DNA from: Thermotoga sp.
GTDB taxonomy: Bacteria > Thermotogota > Thermotogae > B3-G13
Assembly (NCBI GenBank): GCA_003641555.1
Contig: QNAT01000119.1
Coordinates: 1 to 5,055 of the forward strand
Reading direction: 5' to 3'
DNA: 5,055 bases
Part shown: positions 1-4,918 of the stretch, in pieces
How positions within the stretch are numbered: position 1 is the stretch's first letter
How the letters are laid out: each line of letters begins with the position of its first letter
Made by a program: the position numbers and the translations under genes
The notes under the pieces: model-generated
Told to the model about the DNA's origin: nothing
Database searches by the model: none
The model's input: the letters and a program-made list of their open reading frames with translations, nothing else

Positions 1-92
1 ACCCTCGTCAATCCTTCTTTCTTCCTCGCCTTGAGATAGTTCCTCGAATATTCAAGACCTATCTTTTTCTTCTCTCTCATCGTTAATGCCAT
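1..92 (-). CDS. Transposase N-terminus (integrase-core IS, ISNCY/IS481-like), runs off the window
   Basis: The first 30 codons of a leftward gene start at an ATG at 92-90 and remain open to the window edge. The peptide begins MALTMREKKKIGLEYSRNY and continues LKARKKEGLTR. The MALTMxEKK opening and a later Y-x-K-A-x-K-K-E block resemble the start of a group of DDE/rve transposases whose N-terminal helix-turn-helix region precedes an integrase core. That family assignment comes from memory of the opening residues, and the catalytic domain lies outside the window. The start is supported by a purine-rich ribosome site (AAAGAGGGG, 7 nt upstream) on the same strand. Whether the gene is complete cannot be seen. 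It diverges from the aor operon, so it shares the intergenic region but not the transcript. Confidence 0.6.
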   Translation of the reverse strand, partial: MALTMREKKKIGLEYSRNYLKARKKEGLTR

Positions 93-99
93 TAGTTAT

Positions 100-108
100 C
101 CCCTCTTT
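100..108 (-). promoter_or_regulatory. Ribosome-binding site of the leftward transposase
   Basis: On the - strand AAAGAGGGG lies 7 nt before the ATG at 92-90. It fixes this ATG as the start, rather than the second in-frame ATG four codons later. Confidence 0.5.
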
Positions 109-173
109 ACTTTTCTTCCTTTATATGAGAATAACTAACTTTTTTCACCTCCTGTTTGGAGTACTTTTTTATA

Positions 174-215
174 TGATGCAACGATTCAATTTCGAGTAGA
201 TTTTTCGTGATGCAA
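174..215. repeat. Two direct copies of TGATGCAA, 34 bp apart
   Basis: The octamer TGATGCAA occurs at 174-181 and again at 208-215. The copies lie upstream of the leftward transposase and just before the -35 box of the aor promoter. Short repeats in the sub-terminal region of an insertion sequence are often transposase-binding sites, so these may mark the end of the left-hand element. That is inference. No terminal inverted repeat or target duplication can be shown, because the other end of the element is outside the window. An effect on the neighbouring promoter is equally possible. Confidence 0.4.
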
Positions 216-224
216 TTCGTCGCC

Positions 225-252
225 TTGACATTCTCCATAAAAGTTCTATAAT
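225..252 (+). promoter_or_regulatory. Sigma-70-type promoter of the aor operon
   Basis: A consensus -35 (TTGACA, 225-230) and a consensus -10 (TATAAT, 247-252) are separated by 16 bp. The expected transcription start is about 258-260. The transcript would therefore begin just before the first stem of the riboswitch and carry a leader of about 125 nt before the aorA ATG. Both hexamers are perfect, which suggests strong basal transcription with control left to the leader RNA. No operator-like palindrome is evident over the promoter. Confidence 0.85.
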
Positions 253-267
253 AAATTAGAAGGCAGT

Positions 268-364
268 CCTCTCCGAGTTTCGTGTCCTAAAGCAATTGCC
301 ATGGAGCGAAACCGATAGGGTATAAGTGAAAACGCTTGTGCCTCCCATCTTTGGAAAGGAGAAA
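268..364 (+). promoter_or_regulatory. Moco-class riboswitch, probable tungsten-cofactor (Tuco) variant
   Basis: The leader carries the hallmarks of the Moco RNA motif in order: CTCCGAG (271-277), CCTAAAG (286-292), ATTGCCA (295-301), then GCCTCCC (340-346) and GGAAAGG (353-359). The E. coli moaA leader, as I recall it, has GTAAAGATTGCCA and GCCTCCC...GGAAAGG at equivalent places. Visible helices are P1, 270-274 with 358-362; P2, 277-282 (GTTTCG) with 307-312 (CGAAAC), a perfect 6 bp; P4, 319-328 with 333-342 (with G-U pairs) closed by an AAAA loop; and P5, TCC 343-345 with GGA 353-355. Only 24 nt separate the P2 strands, so the extra P3 hairpin of typical Moco RNAs seems absent. Motif members without P3 have been proposed to sense tungsten cofactor. 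That fits its position ahead of a tungsten-type AOR operon. The ligand itself is inferred. Confidence 0.85.
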
Positions 365-372
365 TTTGATGA

Positions 373-377
373 GGAGG
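373..377 (+). promoter_or_regulatory. aorA ribosome-binding site, possibly masked by the riboswitch
   Basis: GGAGG lies 7 nt before the aorA ATG at 385 and decides the start. It is exactly complementary to CCTCC at 341-345, which is part of the conserved P4/P5 segment of the riboswitch. The pairing extends by a G-U pair (340 with 378). This offers a simple ligand-dependent switch at the level of translation. No terminator hairpin with a U-run separates the aptamer from aorA, which also favours translational control. Confidence 0.7.
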
Positions 378-384
378 TGGTTTA

Positions 385-876
385 ATGAAAGTACTTATGC
401 TGAACCCTTTAAAATGTACAGGGTGCCGAGCGTGTGAGTATGCATGTTCATTCAAGCATGAAGGTATTTTTAATCCGTTAGATTCCCGAATCAAAATCAG
501 TACTTTTCTTGAAGACCTAAGTTTTGTCCCATCTTTCTGTATGCAGTGTGAAGAACCTTACTGTGCAGAAGTGTGCCCAACTGGAGCACTTACTAAAAAT
601 GCAGAAACTGGCATCGTTGAACTTAACAAAGACAGGTGCATCGGATGTAAACAATGTGTTGTTGCATGCCCGTGGGGAGCCATAAAGCTGAAACACACAG
701 GCAAAGAGATTATCAAATGCGATAATTGTGGAGGAGATCCAGAATGCGTAAAAGTATGCGCCGCAAAAGCACTTACCTTTGAAGAAGTAGAAGACGCTGT
801 AGCGGCTAAACAAAAAGGAGTTGCCGCCAGGTATAAAGAAATTGCAAAAGAGATGGCAAAGGGGGTGAACCCATGA
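385..876 (+). CDS. aorA: AOR electron-transfer subunit, ferredoxin-like protein with four [4Fe-4S] clusters
   Basis: This 163-residue cytoplasmic iron-sulfur protein belongs to the HycB/DmsB-type polyferredoxin group. It has 16 cysteines in four sets: C11-x2-C14-x2-C17-x3-C21; C52-x2-C55-x4-C60-x3-C64; C85-x2-C88-x2-C91-x3-C95; and C112-x2-C115-x5-C121-x3-C125. These can ligate four [4Fe-4S] clusters. The lysine- and alanine-rich tail (about 135-163) has no cysteine. There is no twin-arginine signal or membrane segment, which sets it apart from the exported relatives that serve DMSO or formate enzymes. Its place before a tungsten AOR gene and an FAD gene matches AorA of the Aromatoleum AorABC enzyme, where it wires the catalytic subunit to the flavin subunit. 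The ATG at 385 has a strong GGAGG site. The stop overlaps the aorB start (ATGA). The gene symbol is assigned by analogy. Confidence 0.88.
   Translation: MKVLMLNPLKCTGCRACEYACSFKHEGIFNPLDSRIKISTFLEDLSFVPSFCMQCEEPYCAEVCPTGALTKNAETGIVELNKDRCIGCKQCVVACPWGAIKLKHTGKEIIKCDNCGGDPECVKVCAAKALTFEEVEDAVAAKQKGVAARYKEIAKEMAKGVNP
858..866 (+). promoter_or_regulatory. aorB ribosome-binding site inside the aorA end
   Basis: AAAGGGGGT overlaps the last codons of aorA and ends 6 nt before the aorB ATG at 873. Together with the ATGA overlap it supports 873 as the start and suggests translational coupling of the two subunits. Confidence 0.6.
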
Positions 877-2687
877 TCAGCGGAGGTTATCAAGGCAAAA
901 TTCTCAGGGTGAACCTTACCAATGAGGATGTAAAAGTAGAAAATATCAATGAAGAATGGGCAAAAAAGTACATTGGTGGAAGAGGATACGGAACACGAAT
1001 TATGCTGAAAGAAGTAGACCCTAATATAGATCCTCTTTCAGAAGAGAATAAAGTAATTATTGCAACAGGCCCACTTGATGGAACATTAGCCCCTTCATCG
1101 GGAAGAGTAACGGTTATTACAAAAGGGGCGTTGAACGGTGCAATTGCATGTTCAAACGCAGGCGGCCATTTTGGACCTGCTCTGAAACAAACCGGCTACG
1201 ATATGATAATACTTGAAGGTAAAGCAAAGGAACCCGTTTACCTCTGGATAAACAAAGGAAAAGTAGAGATAAGATACGCAAAGCATTTATGGAAAAAACC
1301 TGTAGATGAAACTGATAAGCTAATGAGAGAAGAAACCCATCCGGAGGCAGAGACAATGGCAATAGGCCCTGCTGGAGAAAAACTTTCCCTGATCGCAGAT
1401 GTTATGTTCAATGGACATAGGGCATCTGGAAGAACAGGAGTAGGTGCGGTAGTTGGCAGCAAGAATCTAAAAGGGATTGCAGTAAGGGGAAATCTTGGTG
1501 TAAACGTTGCTGACTCAGAAAAATTTATGGAAGCAGTATATGAAACAAGAGACTTACTCAGTAAAGATTCATTCTCTGGTGGTGGAGCAGCATTATACGG
1601 AACTGCAATGCTTGTAAATGTGATCAATAGCATTGGAGGATTTCCAACAAGAAATGCGCAGGATGCATATTTCCCTGAGGCAGAAAAAATCAGTGGAGAG
1701 ACTCTAAGAGACAAAAATCTCATAAGAAATGCAGGATGTGCAGAGTGTCCCATTGGATGTGGAAGAGTAACAGAGATAAGAGAAGGAAAATATAAAGGCG
1801 AACACGGTGCAGGGCCTGAATACGAATCAATATGGGCATTTGGAGCAATGTGTAGTATCTCTGATCTAAATGCAGTTATTATGGCAAATTACCTCTGCGA
1901 TCGATATGGCCTGGACACAATCTCAGCAGGTTCTACTGTTGCCTGTGCAATGGATCTATATGAAAATGGGTTTATGCCAAAGGACGATGTCCCATTCCCG
2001 CTTAACTTTGGTTCAGGCGATGCACTTGTAGAATCAATAAAACTTATGGGAGAACAAAAAGGAAAACTCGGCAAGCTGTTAGCACAAGGTTCTTATAGGC
2101 TTGCAGAACATTACGGCCATCCTGAACTCTCAATGAGTGTAAAGAAACAAGAATTTCCTGCATATGACCCACGAGCAATCAAAGGGATAGGCCTGGAATA
2201 TGCAACAAGTAACAGAGGAGCTTGCCATGTAAGAGGTTATACAATTGCAGCAGAGGTGCTGGGCAAAGTAGATAGGCTAAAATATGAAGGTAAAGCCGAA
2301 CTTACCAAAACATTCCAGGATCTAACCGCTGCTCTTGATTCAACCGGCATATGTCTATTCACAACCTTCGGACTTGGAGGAAAAGACATTGCTTCACTTT
2401 ATTCCGCTGCAACAGGATTTAAATGTGACGAAAAAGAATTTATGAAGATTGGCGAAAGGATATGGAATCTTGAAAAACTCTTCAACCTCAAAGCTGGCTT
2501 TACACGAAAAGATGATACATTACCACATAGAATTTTAAAAGAGCCTATAAAAACAGGCCCATCCAGGGGAGAAATCGAAGAGCTCGATAAAATGTTAGAT
2601 GATTATTATAAGATAAGAGGCTGGGGCAAGGACGGCGTTCCTACGAAGGAGAAATTAGAAGAACTGGAGTTGTCCGAGCTAAAATGA
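873..2687 (+). CDS. aorB: Tungsten-type aldehyde:ferredoxin oxidoreductase, catalytic subunit
   Basis: At 604 residues this is close to the length of the Pyrococcus furiosus AOR subunit (605). It should oxidise aldehydes to carboxylic acids, or reduce acids at low potential, at a tungsten bis-pterin site. The N-terminal AOR domain starts GGYQGKILRVNL and has GGRGYG (35-40), SGRVTV (76-81) and CSNAGGHFG (93-101), a region that holds the pterin. The cubane ligands are clear: C289-x2-C292-x3-C296 and C494 in D489-STGI-C494. They fall at almost the same numbers as Cys288, 291, 295 and 494 of the archaeal enzyme. A second pterin-type D-x-x-G-L motif is D343-RYGL. E316 and H452 probably correspond to the acid and histidine near tungsten in that enzyme. 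There is no signal peptide. The real substrate cannot be read from sequence. It overlaps aorA and aorC by 4 nt each, so the three are made together. Confidence 0.93.
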   Translation: MISGGYQGKILRVNLTNEDVKVENINEEWAKKYIGGRGYGTRIMLKEVDPNIDPLSEENKVIIATGPLDGTLAPSSGRVTVITKGALNGAIACSNAGGHFGPALKQTGYDMIILEGKAKEPVYLWINKGKVEIRYAKHLWKKPVDETDKLMREETHPEAETMAIGPAGEKLSLIADVMFNGHRASGRTGVGAVVGSKNLKGIAVRGNLGVNVADSEKFMEAVYETRDLLSKDSFSGGGAALYGTAMLVNVINSIGGFPTRNAQDAYFPEAEKISGETLRDKNLIRNAGCAECPIGCGRVTEIREGKYKGEHGAGPEYESIWAFGAMCSISDLNAVIMANYLCDRYGLDTISAGSTVACAMDLYENGFMPKDDVPFPLNFGSGDALVESIKLMGEQKGKLGKLLAQGSYRLAEHYGHPELSMSVKKQEFPAYDPRAIKGIGLEYATSNRGACHVRGYTIAAEVLGKVDRLKYEGKAELTKTFQDLTAALDSTGICLFTTFGLGGKDIASLYSAATGFKCDEKEFMKIGERIWNLEKLFNLKAGFTRKDDTLPHRILKEPIKTGPSRGEIEELDKMLDDYYKIRGWGKDGVPTKEKLEELELSELK

Positions 2688-3946
2688 AACATATAATCGT
2701 AGGTGCAAGCATAGCAGGGCTCTGTGCTGCAAAAAAGATAAAAGAAATCAATCCAAAAGATGAAGTAATAGTTATTTCAGAAGAAAACGTAAAACCATAT
2801 GGCAAAATGACTCTTCCCTATCTTCTTTCCGGAGAAGTTACAACAGAAGATTACTACCTTAGTATTCCTGATGGAATAGAACTTCTGTTAAACAAAGAGG
2901 TTATAAAAATAGATACAGAAAACAAATCCATTACGACAAATTCCAATGAGAAATTTACTTATGACAAATTGCTTATCGCAACTGGTGCACATGCGTATGT
3001 TCCAGAAATACCTGGCTCTACGCTCCCATCTATTTTTTCCGTGAGAAATCTCTCAGATGTAGGAAAGATAAAAGAAAGAGTTGAAAAATCCAATGAAAAA
3101 AAGGTTATTCTTTCAGGTGCAGGGCTTGTAAATATGGAAATTGGTGACGCACTGTTTAAAATCGGCATTCCAATCACTTATGTTGTACATTCCAATAGAG
3201 TTCTTTCTCAAATTATTGATGGAGAAGCATCGAAAATTGTAGAAGAAGAGCTTTCGAAACATGGAATTGAAGTGCTTAAAGGCGAAAGCATTAAGGAAAT
3301 AGAAGAAAAAGGCGGGATAACCTTCGCAAAACTCGAATCAGGAAAAGTGCTTAAAGGAGCTTGTGTTATTTTTGGAAAAGGCGTAAAGCCAAATATAGAT
3401 TTTCTCAAAGGCTCGAAAATCAAAACAAACAGGGGAGTCATTGTCAACGAGCATCTTGAAACAAATGTAAGGGATGTATACGCCGCAGGAGACGTTGTAG
3501 AGGCAAAAGATATTGTTTACGGCGATAAGCGAATGCATGCACTCTGGCCTGTAGCAGATGAACAGGGGAAAATTGCAGGGGCAAATATGGCTGGAGTGGC
3601 ACTCACTTACCCGGGCGACGTATCGAGAAATATTCTCACCGTCTTTGGAAGAAACATATTCACCGGTGGCATTAGCAAAGAAGATAAATTTGATGTGCAT
3701 AGAAAAAATGTAAATGGTGAATACAGAAAAATTGTCGTAGAAAAAGGAAAACTCAGGGGATTTATACTTATGGGTGAAGTTGAGAGTCCAGGAGTTTACC
3801 TTTATATAATGAAAAATGAAATTGAAGTCAGCAATCTTAAAAATTCACTCTTATACGGAAGCATATCCTATTCAGAACTGTATCCGTCAGTAAGAAAGGT
3901 GGCCCTATACGGCCACCTTTCTTTGCTTAAAGGAAACCGAGAGTAA
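2684..3946 (+). CDS. aorC: FAD- and NAD(H)-binding oxidoreductase subunit of the AOR complex
   Basis: This is a 420-residue flavoprotein of the pyridine nucleotide-disulfide oxidoreductase fold. The FAD-binding start is IIVGASIAG (4-12; G7, S9, G12, a variant of GxGxxG). An ATG motif lies at 99-101. The NAD-binding Rossmann motif is SGAGLVNMEIGDAL (144-157), with Asn where the third glycine is usual. The FAD-closing motif VYAAGD is at 265-270. The loop around 38-47 (PYGKMTLPYL) lacks the redox cysteine of NADH oxidases and CoA-disulfide reductases, so it resembles the NirB/rubredoxin-reductase subgroup that only passes electrons. In Aromatoleum, AorC hands electrons from the cluster chain to NAD+, and the same role is inferred here. 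The start overlaps the aorB stop (ATGA). The nearest GGAG (2666-2669) is 14 nt away, so coupling probably drives its translation. The last 16 or so residues are encoded by or beyond the terminator hairpin and may be non-native. Confidence 0.85.
   Translation: MKHIIVGASIAGLCAAKKIKEINPKDEVIVISEENVKPYGKMTLPYLLSGEVTTEDYYLSIPDGIELLLNKEVIKIDTENKSITTNSNEKFTYDKLLIATGAHAYVPEIPGSTLPSIFSVRNLSDVGKIKERVEKSNEKKVILSGAGLVNMEIGDALFKIGIPITYVVHSNRVLSQIIDGEASKIVEEELSKHGIEVLKGESIKEIEEKGGITFAKLESGKVLKGACVIFGKGVKPNIDFLKGSKIKTNRGVIVNEHLETNVRDVYAAGDVVEAKDIVYGDKRMHALWPVADEQGKIAGANMAGVALTYPGDVSRNILTVFGRNIFTGGISKEDKFDVHRKNVNGEYRKIVVEKGKLRGFILMGEVESPGVYLYIMKNEIEVSNLKNSLLYGSISYSELYPSVRKVALYGHLSLLKGNRE
3892..3923 (+). terminator. 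Intrinsic terminator hairpin at the operon end, inside aorC
   Basis: A perfect 13-bp stem (3892-3904, AAGAAAGGTGGCC, with 3911-3923, GGCCACCTTTCTT) has a 6-nt loop (CTATAC). It is followed by TGCTT, so the U-tract is short and partly inside the stem. The hairpin lies wholly upstream of the aorC stop codon (3944-3946), which is unusual for a terminator. No gene follows on the + strand for about 970 bp, consistent with this being the end of the transcript. Confidence 0.75.
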
Positions 3947-4184
3947 AGAAGGAGACTTATAAGAAGTATACCGAGATATCCATACTACAGCAGAGCTTAA
4001 ACATTAATCTGTCTGCAGAACTTCGATAATTGCTTCTAACCAAAAATATCAAAAGATCTTTTCAATTTCCTCATCAAAACCTCAGGGTTGCCGCATATGA
4101 TCTTCTATTTCCTCTGCTTTACAAGAGAGTTTGATTCTTTTTCTGCTTCCTTTTATTCTGAACTCTCTTCTGGCATTGCTTTTC
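3947..4184. other. Intergenic stretch with no supported gene
   Basis: Between the aorC stop and the proposed outer end of the IS256-like fragment I see no convincing gene on either strand. The - strand frame of the transposase fragment stays open down to 4082, but its residues there (basic and low in hydrophobics, ending EEIEDHMRQP) do not resemble a transposase tail that I recognise. Another short - strand frame ends in NPEVLMRKLKRSFDIFG and a stop, at about 4041-4100. It could be the tail of a decayed gene but is too short to name. Confidence 0.4.
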
Positions 4185-4460
4185 GGTAATGTCAAGTTAA
4201 TTGTGTCACTCTTCTTTCCCCCTGACAATTCATACCCAGAAAGTGCTTCCTGAATCTCATCTGAGTACCTCAAACTCCTCGACCTGTACTTCTCGTCCTT
4301 ATCCTTGAAACACCTCTCCATCCAGGTCGTAGTCCTGAAGTAACTCCTAACCTTCCTCGGAAACTCCAAAAAATGAGTATAATTACCCACCTTATCCTCC
4401 AGTACCTTCAAAAACCTGTATATCCTCTCCCACCTCTTGATAAAAGCAAAAAGCTCCTCC
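4185..4460 (-). pseudogene. IS256/Mutator-like transposase, C-terminal fragment
   Basis: Read on the - strand, the frame gives EELFAFIKRWERIYRFLK, then VLEDKVGNYTHFLEFP, then RKVRSYFRTTTWMERCFKD. A conserved tryptophan, then FP-x(4)-R-x-RTT-x-x-x-ER-x-F, is the usual order in the C-terminal part of IS256-family (Mutator) transposases, where RTTN-xx-ER is typical. The catalytic N-terminal two-thirds is missing, and after ERCFKD the similarity fades, suggesting a frameshift or decay. Below about 4210 the - strand reads GACACAATTAACTTGACATT, which looks like the outer end of an IS256-type element, so I place the boundary at 4185. The open frame itself continues to 4082. It is fused at its start, in another frame, to an IS21 fragment. 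The gene is not functional. Confidence 0.5.
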
Positions 4461-4583
4461 GAAGTATTCGAATGCGTTGTTATGACATCTCAACAGTGTT
4501 GATAGTTTTTCATCTCTTACGAACTCAACGTATATCATCCTGGAGTATCCCAATACCATGATGAAGTACTTGACACAACCTTC
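4454..4583 (-). pseudogene. istA: IS21-family transposase (istA) integrase-core fragment
   Basis: The - strand encodes a block beginning VKYFIMVLGYSRMIYVEF and ending LLRCHNNAFEYFGG. This is the strongly conserved middle of the IstA integrase catalytic core (typically YxFxMVLGYSRxxYxEF, then a CHxNAFEYFGG block followed by P-x-x-x-x-x-D-N). The catalytic Asp before this block, in QVDWG, is lost: the residues just upstream read SQVNEG. The sequence breaks off right after FGG, where the IS256-like fragment begins in a different frame. About 43 codons of a gene normally near 400-500 codons remain, so this is a scar, with no istB helper gene nearby. Confidence 0.65.
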
Positions 4584-4824
4584 ATTTACCTGGGATAGTT
4601 GGAAAAAATTTAATGAAAATGATAATGTCTTTGATTTTAAGGAAACAAAAAAAGTGATTTCTGAATACATGAAATACAAATTACTAAATAACAATGAAAA
4701 AAGACATTTGTTTGATGTATATAAATTGAGTACCCCTAAACCCCAGATAGAGATGGAAATAAAGTGTAACTTCCCTTTGTTCACCACAGGTCTTACGATG
4801 CTGTTCCTTTCACCCATTGGGTGA
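4558..4824 (+). other. AT-rich segment with an open frame of 88 codons, unrecognised
   Basis: An open + strand frame begins at an ATG at 4558 and ends at the TGA at 4822-4824, inside a palindrome. Its first 8 or so codons are antisense to the IS21 fragment, so the ATG is probably accidental. The middle (about residues 9-60, rich in Lys, Asn, Glu and aromatic residues) has a protein-like composition but no motif that I recognise. It is visibly more AT-rich than the aor genes. There is no well-spaced ribosome site (GGAG at 4542-4545 is 12 nt off). It could be the tail or middle of a gene broken by insertions, or non-coding DNA. I assign no function. Confidence 0.25.
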
Positions 4825-4828
4825 AAGG
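4806..4828. repeat. Perfect 10-bp palindrome with ATT loop
   Basis: CCTTTCACCC (4806-4815) and GGGTGAAAGG (4819-4828) are exact reverse complements around ATT. No T-run follows on either strand, so it does not look like an intrinsic terminator. It may be an element end, a recombination or protein-binding site, or an mRNA hairpin. Confidence 0.6.
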
Positions 4829-4863
4829 AGATATATGAGGAGAAATTACTCGTTATAAAAAAA

Positions 4864-4917
4864 AGAAAAACCTCCTGGTTTCGTGTATAATATACCTAAC
4901 AAACAGGAGGTTTTTCT
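4864..4917 (+). promoter_or_regulatory. Leader hairpin of the IS1380-type transposase, masks its ribosome site
   Basis: AGAAAAACCTCCTG (4864-4877) pairs perfectly with CAGGAGGTTTTTCT (4904-4917), 14 bp, around a 26-nt loop. The right arm contains the transposase Shine-Dalgarno site (AGGAGG, 4905-4910). A transcript entering from upstream would fold this site into the stem. A transcript starting inside the loop would lack the left arm and stay translatable. A smaller hairpin (GTAT at 4885-4888 with ATAC at 4892-4895) is nested in the loop. On the - strand the stem is followed by a long T-rich run (4870 down to 4855), so it may also terminate transcription leaving the element. Protection against read-through transcription is known for IS10 and IS50. 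Applying it here is inference. Confidence 0.65.
4886..4891 (+). promoter_or_regulatory. Candidate -10 box of the IS1380-type transposase, in the hairpin loop
   Basis: A consensus TATAAT sits in the loop of the leader hairpin, with a start point expected near 4897-4899, downstream of the left arm. No good -35 is present at the right distance (A-rich 4862-4869), and the TG just upstream is one base off the extended -10 position. The promoter is therefore weak or relies on other contacts. Confidence 0.45.
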
Positions 4918-4918
4918 C

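Noticed and set aside
292..299. Self-complementary GCAATTGC in the riboswitch
   Set aside because: It lies in the conserved UAAAG...AUUGCCA loop of the motif, so the symmetry is explained by motif sequence rather than by a protein operator.
246..494. Leftward open frame across the promoter, riboswitch and aorA start
   Set aside because: It is antisense to the structured leader and to the cysteine-rich start of aorA, and has no recognisable motif.
558..893. Leftward open frame of about 110 codons opposite aorA
   Set aside because: It is a shadow of aorA. Its composition (Ser, His and Ala runs) simply mirrors the ferredoxin codons.
1238..1753. Leftward open frame of about 170 codons opposite aorB
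   Set aside because: The sense strand encodes conserved AOR residues throughout, and the antisense product has no family features.
3338..3700. Leftward open frame of 120 codons opposite aorC
   Set aside because: It is antisense to the conserved FAD-binding AAGD region, so it is a shadow.
4392..4817. Leftward 141-codon open frame taken as one protein
   Set aside because: Only the stretch at 4454-4583 is IS21-like. Upstream it is non-coding-looking AT-rich DNA, and downstream the real similarity continues in another frame.
4835..4858. Seven-residue peptide MRRNYSL behind a good ribosome site (AAAGGAG)
   Set aside because: It is too short to support as a gene. It could be a leader peptide for the IS1380 gene, but nothing else points to that.
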